This document shows, in pieces, positions 44,308 through 53,256 of a stretch of DNA of 64,000 nt (its first letter is position 1; each line of letters begins with the position of its first letter). A program made the position numbers and the translations under genes. Location of the stretch: the NCBI RefSeq assembly GCF_900129925.1, contig NZ_FQXI01000005.1, positions 58,355-122,354 on the forward strand. Reading direction: 5' to 3'. Under the pieces are notes generated by a model. That model searched no databases. It was not told the DNA's origin and saw only the letters and a program-made list of their open reading frames with translations. This stretch comes from Anaerosphaera aminiphila DSM 21120 (lineage in GTDB: Bacteria; Bacillota; Clostridia; Tissierellales; Peptoniphilaceae).

Positions 44308-44513
44308 TTTACACCTCTTTTATATAATTTACATATATTAAATTATAACATATGAAATTATAAATTCCATTTTATTAAGTTAAACTATATTTTAATTCTA
44401 TTAAATTACTTGTTTATAAATTACCAAGTGAATTAACTATTCCTAAAAATAATTTATAAACTTTCATACATATATTTTGTATCTTATTTGGTGTAGCCCA
44501 TTCTAAATAAACA

Positions 44514-44552
44514 AAAAGTGTAGAAAATATATAATATACTCTCTACACTTTT
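44514..44552 (-). terminator. Terminator of the cfa gene
   Basis: AAAAGTGTAGA pairs with TCTACACTTTT with a 17-base loop; on the minus strand T residues follow. The remainder of the 44308-44561 gap is AT-rich and shows no gene. Confidence 0.75.
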
Positions 44553-44561
44553 ATTTAAAAA

Positions 44562-45737
44562 TTATTTATATATATATTCTCTTGTCCAAGGAAGTTCATC
44601 ATTAATGCCCTTTGAAAATAATACTTGATGAATATCTATATTTCCCGATTTAAAAGATCCTGCACAGCCCTGCAAAAAAAGTCTCCACATTCTAATAAAT
44701 CTTTCATCTTTTGTCTTTCTAATCTCATCTAAATTAGATTCAAAATTATCTGTCCACATTTCAAGGGTTCGGGCATAGTGTCTTCTCAAACTTTCTACGT
44801 CTAAAAGATGAAAGTCATTTTCAGCAACTTCAGTTATTATTTCCTTAATCCCCGGAACATATCCTCCTGGGAAAATGTATTTATTTAAAAATATATTATT
44901 TGCCCCATCGTTTGGCATAGTTATAGAGTGAGAAAGAGATATTCCTCCATCATTTAAAAGTTCATTTACTTTGGAAAAGTAGTCATTTAAATTTCCCTTT
45001 CCAACGTGTTCAAGCATTCCAATACTAACCACTCTGTCAAATTTTTCATTTTTTAAATCTCTATAGTCCATTAATTTTACAAAAACTCTATCTTCAAGCT
45101 TGTTTTCCTTTATCCTATCAAGAGTTTTTGTATACTGTTCATCACTAAGAGTAATACCGTAACTCTTAGCTCCATAGTCTCGTGCAGCTCTAATTATAAG
45201 CTCTCCCCAACCACATCCAATATCAAGTAATTTTTGATTAGGCTTAATATTTAATTTTTTAAGGATATGGTCTATTTTATTTTCCTGAGCCATTTCTAAA
45301 GTGTCGTTTTTATCCTTAAAATATGCACAGGAATAGGTCATTGATTTATCAAGCCACAACTTATAAAAATCATTTCCAATATCATAGTGATAGTGAGCAT
45401 TTTCTCTACTGTCATGCTTATTGTTTTTTGACTTTATAATTTTTGAAAGTAGTTCGCTTTTTACTCTTATAAAACTGTCCTTATTTTTATATAAATCTAC
45501 TATTAGCTCTTCAAGGCTTCCTTCAACTTCAATATCTCCGTCCATATACGCCTCAGCAAGAGCAAGTGTTGGATCTTTGTTCAATAGTTCATCTGATATG
45601 CTCTTATTGAATTTTACAGTGTATTTTGGCTCTTCACCATTGTAGCTAATTTCTTCTCCATCCCAAAAAATAACTTTAACAGGTTCTTTAAAAGAATCTC
45701 GAAAAATTTTCTTTAGTGCAGTCTTTAAAATAGTCAT
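44562..45737 (-). CDS. cfa: Cyclopropane-fatty-acyl-phospholipid synthase
   Basis: SAM-dependent enzyme that adds a methylene across unsaturated acyl chains of membrane phospholipids. An N-terminal lipid-binding part contains AEAYMDGDIEVEGSLEELI. The catalytic part has NAHYHYDIGNDFYKLWLD, MTYSCAYF, LLDIGCGWGELIIRAA and MLEHVGKGN, with the EMWTDNFESN segment. 391 residues matches the E. coli type. It is preceded by a 250-base gap without a gene and stands as a single unit. Confidence 0.95.
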   Translation of the reverse strand: MTILKTALKKIFRDSFKEPVKVIFWDGEEISYNGEEPKYTVKFNKSISDELLNKDPTLALAEAYMDGDIEVEGSLEELIVDLYKNKDSFIRVKSELLSKIIKSKNNKHDSRENAHYHYDIGNDFYKLWLDKSMTYSCAYFKDKNDTLEMAQENKIDHILKKLNIKPNQKLLDIGCGWGELIIRAARDYGAKSYGITLSDEQYTKTLDRIKENKLEDRVFVKLMDYRDLKNEKFDRVVSIGMLEHVGKGNLNDYFSKVNELLNDGGISLSHSITMPNDGANNIFLNKYIFPGGYVPGIKEIITEVAENDFHLLDVESLRRHYARTLEMWTDNFESNLDEIRKTKDERFIRMWRLFLQGCAGSFKSGNIDIHQVLFSKGINDELPWTREYIYK

Positions 45738-45850
45738 TTTACCGCCCCCATATTTTCTTCATACATTAACTTTTATAGAACATTTAATTTAAAAAGCAAC
45801 ATTTAATAATACAAATAAGTAATATTTTATAGTACCTAAACTAAGCTCTA

Positions 45851-46675
45851 TTAATCAAAATAATAGCTGGATTTTTTCATATAGTGCATATAGAGCACTC
45901 CAAATCTATACCTGTATTTCGGCTGCCAAGGTTTTGCACTTCCACAGAAATGTAATATTGCAGTGTTTTGCATAACCCACATTGTATCCATTTCTCCGCC
46001 ACTTTTAACATAGTAAGTATTGTAATTTCTAGCATCATAATTCCAAATGGCATCTTCAATTTCCATAATATGTGAACCATAGAGTCCATTTAAAACATCT
46101 TGATCCGGAAGTACTAACTCCACTTTATGCTCTTTTACATATTTAAACATGTTATTAGAAGAAGTCCTTTTTCTAGCAAGATTTAAATCAATTAATAATA
46201 CACCTGAATTAAAATATTTATGGTCTGTTCCCAAGCGTATTTTATTTACTTCATCTGATAATCCCGTAGCTCCAGTATGAGAAGCTGCAGCATAAAATTT
46301 TCCATTTAAATCCAGTTCCCAAAGTTCACGAACTGGATTTATAACCAGTACATCTGGATCTAAATAAATAACTCTTTTTACAGATTTCGGCAAAATATGT
46401 TGAGCTAACAGACGATAGTACATCTCATAAGTGTATCTTCCAACTGTGTAGTCAAACTTAAAATCTTCTTCATTTACTTTTACACTGTGAAGTTCCATAT
46501 TTAAAGCTTTTAAATTTTTATCTAATGAATCTAATTTTTCTTTTGATATGTGACTATACATAATCCATATACGAAACTTTTCACCCGGGTTGTTAAAAAA
46601 AAGAGAAGTTAACATTACTTTAAGTGGAGGTAAATAATTTTCATCTAATGCTACTAAAATATCAATATTTTCCAT
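45851..46675 (-). CDS. Glycosyltransferase family 8 protein
   Basis: Retaining glycosyltransferase of the LgtC/glycogenin type. N-terminal DILVALDENYLPPLKVMLTSL, the metal-binding DxD in RVIYLDPDVLVINPVRELW, YFNSGVLLIDL, LPDQDVLNGL and the nucleotide-sugar motif HFCGSAKPW are all present. At 274 residues it is complete. Acceptor is unknown; in Gram-positives such enzymes often act on cell-surface glycans or glycolipids. Confidence 0.9.
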   Translation of the reverse strand: MENIDILVALDENYLPPLKVMLTSLFFNNPGEKFRIWIMYSHISKEKLDSLDKNLKALNMELHSVKVNEEDFKFDYTVGRYTYEMYYRLLAQHILPKSVKRVIYLDPDVLVINPVRELWELDLNGKFYAAASHTGATGLSDEVNKIRLGTDHKYFNSGVLLIDLNLARKRTSSNNMFKYVKEHKVELVLPDQDVLNGLYGSHIMEIEDAIWNYDARNYNTYYVKSGGEMDTMWVMQNTAILHFCGSAKPWQPKYRYRFGVLYMHYMKKSSYYFD

Positions 46676-46821
46676 TGAAAATCTCTCCTTCTGTTATAAT
46701 ATCTAAAATATATTGAAATTTTAAAACTCTTTTTTTATTATATCCCTATTAAGGTCAAGTTCCAAGTCTATACCACTATTTGGATTACTGTAGTTGAGCT
46801 TCAAATTTAATATTTTATTAA

Positions 46822-46864
46822 AAATACACTTTTAAAAGTAAGCTTCAATTTTAAAAGTGTATTT
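46822..46864 (-). terminator. Terminator of the duplicated coiled-coil gene
   Basis: AAATACACTTTTAAAA and its exact complement form a 16-bp stem with an 11-base loop; on the minus strand TTTTT follows. Confidence 0.75.
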
Positions 46865-46896
46865 AATTCTACTATATTAAATTATTTAAATAGACC

Positions 46897-47331
46897 TCAC
46901 ATATTATCCAGCTCATCCTCTACATAAGAGTCGAATAGACCTACATTGTGCAGTATTTTCTTTACTTGGTGAATTGCCTTTTTTTGTTCTATATAACTTT
47001 TAACTTTGCTATTTTTACCTTCATCAAGTTTTTCTAAAGTTTTATCTAAGTCTATTATTGTATTTCCTATTTCTTTTAAATTTTCACTTTCAAAATCTTT
47101 TAAATCTTCTAGGTTTAAAACTTCATCGTAGATATGGTCATCTTCCAAATCCTCTATTTTGTTACATTTTTTAACTATCTTTTTAATTTCATGAATTGCC
47201 TTTTCCTGTTCTATAAAGTGTTTTACTCTTCCCTCTGATTCCTCTAAATCTTCAAAAGTTTTATCAAGTTTAATTAGAGTATCCGCAATTTCATTTAAAG
47301 TCTTTGCTTCTTTTTCTTCGTAATTTGACAT
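46897..47331 (-). CDS. Small acidic protein made of two tandem repeats
   Basis: I do not recognise it. The 144 residues consist of two related halves: residues 12-57 (LNEIADTLIKLDKTFEDLEE... IEQEKAIHEIKKI) and 85-131 (LKEIGNTIIDLDKTLEKLDE... IEQKKAIHQVKKI). Each contains a charged helix pair suggesting a helical bundle or coiled coil. No signal peptide or membrane segment is seen. AAGGAGATGG lies before the ATG. It stands alone between map and GT8 and has its own terminator. Confidence 0.75.
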   Translation of the reverse strand: MSNYEEKEAKTLNEIADTLIKLDKTFEDLEESEGRVKHFIEQEKAIHEIKKIVKKCNKIEDLEDDHIYDEVLNLEDLKDFESENLKEIGNTIIDLDKTLEKLDEGKNSKVKSYIEQKKAIHQVKKILHNVGLFDSYVEDELDNM

Positions 47332-47418
47332 ACTACCATCTCCTTATTTGTTGTCAATCACTCTATTAATATTTATACCCTTAAATCTGCAGTTACTCAT
47401 AATTCTTTTAATTATTTT

Positions 47419-47458
47419 AAAATAGAGAAGTAAGCCACAATAGCTACTTCTCTATTTT
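47419..47458. terminator. Terminator after map
   Basis: AAAATAGAGAAGTA and TACTTCTCTATTTT form a 14-bp stem with a 12-base loop flanked by T runs on both strands. It lies just after the methionine aminopeptidase stop. Confidence 0.85.
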
Positions 47459-47477
47459 TTAATTCTATTTCTAATAA

Positions 47478-48233
47478 TTAACAATCTCCTTGGTCAGTTA
47501 TAATAACAGGACCGTCTTTGGTAATTGCCAACTGGTGCTCATACTGAGCTGATAAAGAACCGTCTTTAGTTCTGGCTGTCCACCCGTTGTCGTCAATTGT
47601 CAGTTCATATTCACCCATGTTAATCATCGGCTCTATAGTAAATACCATTCCTTCAACTATTCTAAGTCCTCTTCCCGGTTTTCCAAAGTGCATCACTTGT
47701 GGGTCTTCATGCATATTTTTTCCTATTCCATGTCCTACAAAATCTCTAACTACAGAATATCCCTTTGACTCTGCAAAGCTTTGAATTGCATGTCCTATAT
47801 CTCCAAGTCTATTTCCTATTTTAGCTTGTTCAATCCCAAGGTACATTGCCTTTTTTGTATTTTCTAAAAGGTCATGAGCCTCTTTTGAAACTTCTCCAAC
47901 TTCATAACTCCAAGCTGAATCTGCAAGCCATCCATCTACATTTACTACCATGTCCACAGTTATAATGTCTCCATCTTTTAAAACATATTCACCAGGAAAT
48001 CCATGACATATTTCATCGTTTACTGAGGCACAAATGGAGTAAGGATAACCTTCATATCCCTTTTGTTCCGGATATGCTCCTCTTTCTGTTAAATACTCCT
48101 CCACAAATCTATCTAACTCTATTGTCTTTATGCCAGGCTTTATTTTATTTCTAAGTTCATGGTGAACACCTGATAAAACTTTACCTGCTGCTATCATCTT
48201 TTGAATTTCTTCTTCAGTTTTTATTACTACCAT
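47478..48233 (-). CDS. map: Methionine aminopeptidase type I
   Basis: Di-metal enzyme that removes N-terminal methionine from new proteins. Metal ligands fall in ITVDMVVNVDGWLADSAWSY, FVGHGIGKNMHEDP and FTIEPMINMG, and the last in YEHQLAITKDG. 251 residues is typical for type Ia. Its start overlaps the TPR gene by seven bases. It is not in the ribosomal protein operon where map often sits, so this may be a second copy or the only one moved. Confidence 0.95.
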   Translation of the reverse strand: MVVIKTEEEIQKMIAAGKVLSGVHHELRNKIKPGIKTIELDRFVEEYLTERGAYPEQKGYEGYPYSICASVNDEICHGFPGEYVLKDGDIITVDMVVNVDGWLADSAWSYEVGEVSKEAHDLLENTKKAMYLGIEQAKIGNRLGDIGHAIQSFAESKGYSVVRDFVGHGIGKNMHEDPQVMHFGKPGRGLRIVEGMVFTIEPMINMGEYELTIDDNGWTARTKDGSLSAQYEHQLAITKDGPVIITDQGDC

Positions 48234-49132
48234 TTCTCATGCTCCTTAATAATATCACATAAATCAGGGTCGTTTTTAGCCCAATCTACAACATCTTCAT
48301 TTAAATCTATAGCACGTTTTAAATCTACTATAGCACTTTTTCTGTCACCTAAGTTTACCTTAGAACAAGCTCTATTATAGTACAAATTTACACTTTTAGC
48401 ATTGTAGTGTATTCCCTCTGTAAGTATTTCAACTGCACTTCTATAATCTCTCTTTTCAATATAAGCTGCTGACATATTTAAATATATATAGGAATCCTTT
48501 GATTCTTCAAGAGCTTCTTTATAATAACTTAAAGCCTTATTTATATTACCCATTCTTCCAAAAATTACTCCCATATTAAAAAGTGCTCTGAAATAATTGG
48601 GATTTATTTCCAAACTCTTTTCAAAAAAGAATTTAGCCTTTTCATATTCTTTAAGTTCCTCATATATTGCACCCATATCATTGTAAGATATGTAATCCAT
48701 ATCATCAAGCTCTACACATTTAGAAAAAAGTTCCAGAGCTTTTTGTTTTTCTCCTACTCTGTCATATGCCAATGCCAAATAATAGTATGCTCTATCATAG
48801 TTTGCATCGTATTTTATTGCAAGCTCATAGTATTTAATAGTGTCTTTTATATCTCCTTTTAAGAAGTCATTACACAGTGCTAAGCCGTAGTAAGCACCAC
48901 TTCTCAAACTATCTATATTTAATATTTTTAAATAAATTTCTCTAGCTAAACTATATTTCTCAAATATTAAATATATATCTGCCATTTCAAAAAGTACATC
49001 TATCTTCTGTTCTCCACTACTTGCAAATTTTAAAGCTTTTTCAAAAGAATCAAAAGCTTTTGTATATTCTTCAACAGCCAAAAAATCATTGGCTATTATT
49101 ATATAGTTATAGTATTTCTTTGATGCCTCCAA
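48227..49132 (-). CDS. TPR-repeat protein
   Basis: 301 residues of tetratricopeptide repeats; about seven to eight units with A-Y-Y-x-L-A-L-A-Y / G-x-x-x-x-A-L-x-x-Y-x-x-A-L spacing, for example YDRAYYYLALAYDRVGEKQK and NYFRALFNMGVIFGRMGN. No signal peptide or membrane anchor. The likely start is TTG at 49132 with a weak GGAT-type site. It overlaps map, so the two are probably co-transcribed. It probably acts as a protein-binding scaffold; partner unknown. Confidence 0.85.
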   Translation of the reverse strand: MEASKKYYNYIIIANDFLAVEEYTKAFDSFEKALKFASSGEQKIDVLFEMADIYLIFEKYSLAREIYLKILNIDSLRSGAYYGLALCNDFLKGDIKDTIKYYELAIKYDANYDRAYYYLALAYDRVGEKQKALELFSKCVELDDMDYISYNDMGAIYEELKEYEKAKFFFEKSLEINPNYFRALFNMGVIFGRMGNINKALSYYKEALEESKDSYIYLNMSAAYIEKRDYRSAVEILTEGIHYNAKSVNLYYNRACSKVNLGDRKSAIVDLKRAIDLNEDVVDWAKNDPDLCDIIKEHEKW

Positions 49133-49303
49133 TTTTTATCCAAACCGCCCTTCCAAATAGATATTATAGCAAATAATTGAAATTGTCACACAATAATAGT
49201 TTAAAATAACAATGATTTCAATTTTTAATAAATCCATTTATTGACTAAATTAAAAATTTAAGTTAATCTTTTATTATATAATTTATTTAGTTAGGAGAAT
49301 TTT

Positions 49304-49762
49304 ATGAAGAAAAAACTATTTAGTTTATTATTGTTATTTACATTGTTACTTGGAATTTCACAACCTACAAATGCTCAAGAGCCAATTAAAATTTGGTTAA
49401 ATGGAGAATATTTAAAAACTGACGTTGAACCCTATATTGAAAATAATCGCACCTTAGTTCCCGTTAGAGTAATCTCTGAGAACTTTGGATATGAAGTGCT
49501 TTGGGACGAAAATTCACAAAAAATAACTATACAAGATGCTGAAGTTCATTTAGAGTTAACTATTGGAATAACTATCGCCAAGGGCAAGTCCATTGACAAT
49601 AAAACTCTACTTTTAAATTTAGATGAACCTGCTCAAATTAAAAACAATCGAACTTTCGTACCTATTAGATTTATTGCAGAACAATTTGGTGTAAATGTAG
49701 ATTGGGATGGAGAAAATAGAACTGTAGTAATTGGAGACGGCTACACAAAGCCAACTAAATAA
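49304..49762 (+). CDS. Secreted copper amine oxidase N-terminal-like (stalk) domain protein
   Basis: 152 residues with a Sec signal peptide (KKKLFSLLLLFTLLLGISQ, cleavage probably after TNA) and two copies of the stalk-domain unit: NNRTLVPVRVISENFGYEVLW and NNRTFVPIRFIAEQFGVNV. The N-R-T-x-V-P-x-R pattern marks the copper amine oxidase N-terminal-like domain common in secreted clostridial proteins, which is usually structural rather than catalytic. A strong TTAGGAGAA site precedes the ATG. It has no cell wall sorting signal, so it is released or non-covalently bound. Confidence 0.85.
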   Translation: MKKKLFSLLLLFTLLLGISQPTNAQEPIKIWLNGEYLKTDVEPYIENNRTLVPVRVISENFGYEVLWDENSQKITIQDAEVHLELTIGITIAKGKSIDNKTLLLNLDEPAQIKNNRTFVPIRFIAEQFGVNVDWDGENRTVVIGDGYTKPTK

Positions 49763-49769
49763 AACTTAG

Positions 49770-49810
49770 AAGCTTCCCTTATTTAACTATTTAAGTAGGG
49801 GAAACTTTTT
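49770..49810 (+). terminator. Terminator of the secreted stalk-domain gene
   Basis: AAGCTTCCCTTA pairs with TAGGGGAAACTT with one mismatch, followed by TTTTTA. Confidence 0.65.
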
Positions 49811-49840
49811 ATACTAAACTTAGAACTGGAGAGTATTAAC

Positions 49841-50737
49841 TTGAGACGTTTTTTATCTTTTAACGATTATTTTAAAAATAAATTTAATGGAAAAGTTGTA
49901 AAACTTTCACTAGATGCTGGAAATTCCTGTCCCAATAGAGATGGAACTCTAAGTTTTAAGGGCTGTATTTTTTGTTCAGAAAGTGGCAGTGGCGACTTTG
50001 CCGGAAGTAGATTTAAAAGTATAGATGAACAAATTGAAGATCAAAAAAAATTACTGTCTAAAAAATGGAATAGTAATAAGTACATTGCATATTTTCAAAA
50101 TTTCACTAATACTTATGGCAATATAGAAGAGCTATCTGCTTTATATAACTACGTCATAGATAGAGATGATATAGTTGGTCTTTCCATTGCTACAAGGGCA
50201 GACTGTCTAAGTGATAAAGTTTTAAAAATGCTAATTGATTTAAACAAAAAGACATTTTTATGGGTGGAACTTGGACTTCAAACAACTAATGAAGATACTA
50301 TCTCACTTATTAACAGAGGATATTCACACTATAGCTTTAATGAAAATATTAAAGTTTTAAAAGAGCATGACATAAAATTTTTGACTCACGTGATATTTGG
50401 ACTTCCCTATGAAAATAAACAGGATATGATTAACACCATTGAATATGTAAAGGATATTCACCCCTTTGGTGTTAAAATCCACTCCCTATATATTCAAAAA
50501 AATAGTCCTCTATATAAATATTATTTAGAAAACAACTTTCCTCTTTTAGAAAAAAATGAGTATGTTAAGCTAGTTTGTGATGCTATAGATATGCTTCCAA
50601 AAGATATTGTCATTCACAGATTAACTGGAGACCCTGACAAAAAAAAGCTAGTTGCTCCAATATGGTGCGCTGACAAATTATCTGTCATATCTTCAATAGA
50701 CAAAGAACTTAAAAACAGGTGGAACGTACTTAAATAG
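49841..50737 (+). CDS. TIGR01212-family radical SAM protein (YhcC-like)
   Basis: 298 residues. Cluster cysteines are in LDAGNSCPNRDGTLSFKGCIFC, followed by KKWNSNKYIAYFQNFTNTYG and WVELGLQTTNEDTISLINRGY, the usual order of the YhcC/YtqA family. The start is TTG at 49841 with GGAGAG upstream. Proposed roles in nucleic-acid modification remain unproved. It stands alone and is convergent with the Zn/Cd ATPase gene. Confidence 0.9.
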   Translation: MRRFLSFNDYFKNKFNGKVVKLSLDAGNSCPNRDGTLSFKGCIFCSESGSGDFAGSRFKSIDEQIEDQKKLLSKKWNSNKYIAYFQNFTNTYGNIEELSALYNYVIDRDDIVGLSIATRADCLSDKVLKMLIDLNKKTFLWVELGLQTTNEDTISLINRGYSHYSFNENIKVLKEHDIKFLTHVIFGLPYENKQDMINTIEYVKDIHPFGVKIHSLYIQKNSPLYKYYLENNFPLLEKNEYVKLVCDAIDMLPKDIVIHRLTGDPDKKKLVAPIWCADKLSVISSIDKELKNRWNVLK

Positions 50738-50789
50738 AACTGACTTCTAAACAACCGGACTTTTAGTCCGTATATTTTAGAAGTCAGTT
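50738..50789. terminator. Nested hairpin between the radical SAM and P-type ATPase genes
   Basis: AACTGACTTCTAAA pairs with TTTAGAAGTCAGTT, a 14-bp outer stem, and the 24-base interior holds a second hairpin (CGGAC with GTCCG). It sits between convergent genes and probably ends both transcripts, though T runs are short. Confidence 0.7.
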
Positions 50790-50795
50790 TAAATT

Positions 50796-53099
50796 TTAAG
50801 CTTTTATTTTTAATGCCCTCATTGAATTTATTACAGCTATTATAGTAACTCCCACGTCGGCAAATACAGCTGCCCACATAGTTGCCATTCCAAAGGCTCC
50901 AAGTATTAATATTAAAACTTTTATTCCCAGTGCAAAGATAATATTTTGATATATTATTTTTTTAGTTTCACTAGATATTTTTATTCCCTGAGAAATTTTA
51001 GAAATTTCATCTGTCATTAGAACAATATCTGAAGCTTCTATGGCGTAGTCTGAACCAATGGCTCCCATTGCTATACCAACATCTGCCAATGCAAGTACCG
51101 GTGCATCATTTACACCATCACCTACAAATGCAACTTTTTTCTTTGCATTTTTTAAAACATCTTCAAGTTTACTTACCTTCTCAGCAGGAAGTAATCCGCC
51201 AAAGTAATTTTTAATTCCAACTTTTTTAGCTACTTCCGATACGTTTTTTTCAGTGTCTCCTGAGAGCATAGTCAATGTGATACCCTTGTTTTCAAGTTCT
51301 CTTAAGTCCACTTCAATATTTTCTTTTAATTTGTCAGAAACTATAATTTCTCCTAAATACTCATCATCTTTTGCCACATACACTCTAACTCCCAGTGAGT
51401 CATTTGTTAAAGGCATTTCTATATTATTTTCAGTTAAAAGTTTTTTATTTCCAACTAAAATCAAACTTCCATTTAATTTATAGCTTACACCTTTGCCTGC
51501 CACTTCAAGAAAATCTAAAATTTCTGCACTTGTATCTAAATTGTGAGCTCCACTTGCTATTGCTCTTGCAATTGGATGCGTTGAATTTTTTTCACCTATT
51601 GCTGCCAATCTTAAGAGCTCATCTTCTGAAATACTTGATGCCGTGTTAATTTCCGCTACCTTAAAGACACCTTCTGTTATAGTTCCAGTCTTATCAAATA
51701 CAATGTCGCTTAGTTCTGAAAGTGCTTCTAAATAATTTCCACCTTTTACAAAGATACCCGCCTTAGATGCTGAACCTATTCCTGCAAACATTCCTAGAGG
51801 AACTGATATTACAAGTGCACAAGGACAAGATATTACTAAAAAAGTACACGCTCTAAAAAGAGCTTCTTTAAATTCCAATATGCCAAATATTGGAGGAATT
51901 GTTGTAATTATTACAGCTAATAAAACAACTATTGGAGTGTACACTTTAGCAAACTTTGTAATAAATTTTTCAATTGGTGCCTTTCTAGTATTTGCATTTT
52001 CAACTAAATCTACAATTTTTGAAATTGTCGTATTGTCGTAAGTGCTCTCTACTCTTACTTTTAATAGAGCTTCTTTATTCACACAACCGGAAATTATTTT
52101 CATTCCCTCTTCAATATACTGTGGAATTGACTCTCCTGTTATTGCCGAAGTATCTACTAATCCTCCTCCACTTAACACAACTCCATCTAGAGGAACTTTT
52201 TCACCAGGTTTTACAAAAATAATATCTCCAAGTTTAACTTCCTGAGGATCCACTGCTACTACTTCATCTCCAATTAATAAATTGGCATAGTCAGGTTTTA
52301 ATGAAAGGGCCTCTGAAATAGAATTTCTGGATTTTTCAAGTGCAATGTCTTCAAACATTTCTCCTATTTGATAAAATAGCATTACAGCAACTGCCTCCGG
52401 ATACTCTCCTACTACAATTGCCCCTATAGATGCAATACTCATTAGAAATTCTTCATCAAATATTTCTCCACTTAATATATTTGTAACCGCACTTTTTAAT
52501 ACGTCAAATCCAACAATTAAATAAAGTGCTAGATATATTACAATTTTTATATTGTTATCTATATTTAAATTTATATTTACTACGAGTAAAGCCAGTATAG
52601 CCACAAATTTAATAATTTCATTTTTGTGCTTTGCAATATTAAAATTCTTGTTTTTCTTCTCTTCAAGAGTTTCTCTAACTTCTACACCCGGTTCAAACTT
52701 TCTTACTATATCATCAACAGATTTAAAAACCATTTCTCTATCTGTTCCCGGAACTAGTGAAATATTATATTTTTCAGTGGAAAAATCAAAGTTAGCATCA
52801 TCTACTCCTTGAAGTTTCTTGGTTTCACTTTCAATTTTTTGAGCACAATTGGCACATGTTAAGCCCTTTAAAAAAATAGTGTATTCATCGTAAATTTTAA
52901 TGTCGTGATTGTGACCGATATGTTTTAAGTGATTCGAGACACCGCTTAGTACATCTGAGCCCGAAAGTGAATTTTCAGACTCTAAAATTATGTCATCTCC
53001 TGTACTATAAATTTTTAAAAGTCCAAGGATTTTATCTTTATGTTTTATTAAATCATTTTTACACACCGGACAATCTAGTCCTTTAATTAAATATTTCAT
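50796..53099 (-). CDS. Heavy-metal P1B-type ATPase (Zn/Cd/Pb export type)
   Basis: Membrane efflux pump of 767 residues. It has two N-terminal cysteine-bearing HMA-like segments (Cys10/Cys13 in KGLDCPVC and Cys82/Cys85 in KGLTCANC), the actuator TGES (321-324), the transmembrane CPC (425-427), the phosphorylated Asp469 in DKTGT, and GDGVNDAP. CPC with ADVGVTIIAVINSMR at the end is typical of the P1B-2 (ZntA/CadA) group. The frame reaches 53117, but ATG at 53099 has AGGAGAA at good spacing and gives the MKYLIKG start. No partner regulator is nearby. Confidence 0.93.
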   Translation of the reverse strand: MKYLIKGLDCPVCKNDLIKHKDKILGLLKIYSTGDDIILESENSLSGSDVLSGVSNHLKHIGHNHDIKIYDEYTIFLKGLTCANCAQKIESETKKLQGVDDANFDFSTEKYNISLVPGTDREMVFKSVDDIVRKFEPGVEVRETLEEKKNKNFNIAKHKNEIIKFVAILALLVVNINLNIDNNIKIVIYLALYLIVGFDVLKSAVTNILSGEIFDEEFLMSIASIGAIVVGEYPEAVAVMLFYQIGEMFEDIALEKSRNSISEALSLKPDYANLLIGDEVVAVDPQEVKLGDIIFVKPGEKVPLDGVVLSGGGLVDTSAITGESIPQYIEEGMKIISGCVNKEALLKVRVESTYDNTTISKIVDLVENANTRKAPIEKFITKFAKVYTPIVVLLAVIITTIPPIFGILEFKEALFRACTFLVISCPCALVISVPLGMFAGIGSASKAGIFVKGGNYLEALSELSDIVFDKTGTITEGVFKVAEINTASSISEDELLRLAAIGEKNSTHPIARAIASGAHNLDTSAEILDFLEVAGKGVSYKLNGSLILVGNKKLLTENNIEMPLTNDSLGVRVYVAKDDEYLGEIIVSDKLKENIEVDLRELENKGITLTMLSGDTEKNVSEVAKKVGIKNYFGGLLPAEKVSKLEDVLKNAKKKVAFVGDGVNDAPVLALADVGIAMGAIGSDYAIEASDIVLMTDEISKISQGIKISSETKKIIYQNIIFALGIKVLILILGAFGMATMWAAVFADVGVTIIAVINSMRALKIKA

Positions 53100-53132
53100 A
53101 ATTATTCTCCTATACATTATGTAATTAAACCT

Positions 53133-53154
53133 TAATCATATGTTTATATGATTA
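53133..53154. promoter_or_regulatory. Palindromic operator upstream of the metal ATPase
   Basis: TAATCATAT-GTTT-ATATGATTA, nine-base arms, a form close to ArsR/SmtB/CadC-type operators with ATATGA half-sites. Further ATATGA half-sites flank it (ATATGAAT near 53157). It lies downstream of the predicted transcription start, where a bound repressor would block transcription. Confidence 0.6.
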
Positions 53155-53174
53155 CTTATTCATATCTTAATTAA

Positions 53175-53203
53175 AGTATATGCCCATATGCTCATTTTGT
53201 CAA
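53175..53203 (-). promoter_or_regulatory. Promoter of the metal ATPase gene
   Basis: On the minus strand TTGACA (53203-53198), a 17-base spacer and TATACT (53180-53175), a near-consensus SigA promoter. The spacer contains two direct GCATAT repeats (GCATATGGGCATAT). Confidence 0.8.
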
Positions 53204-53213
53204 GAGAAAATAA

Positions 53214-53245
53214 AAAGCCTCCAACTTTTTAAGATTGAAGGCTTT
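53214..53245 (-). terminator. Terminator of the nitroreductase-like gene
   Basis: AAAGCCTcCAA pairs with TTGaAGGCTTT, one mismatch, followed on the minus strand by TTTTTATTTT. It is close to the metal ATPase promoter and isolates the two genes. Confidence 0.75.
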
Positions 53246-53256
53246 CATTTCCAATA

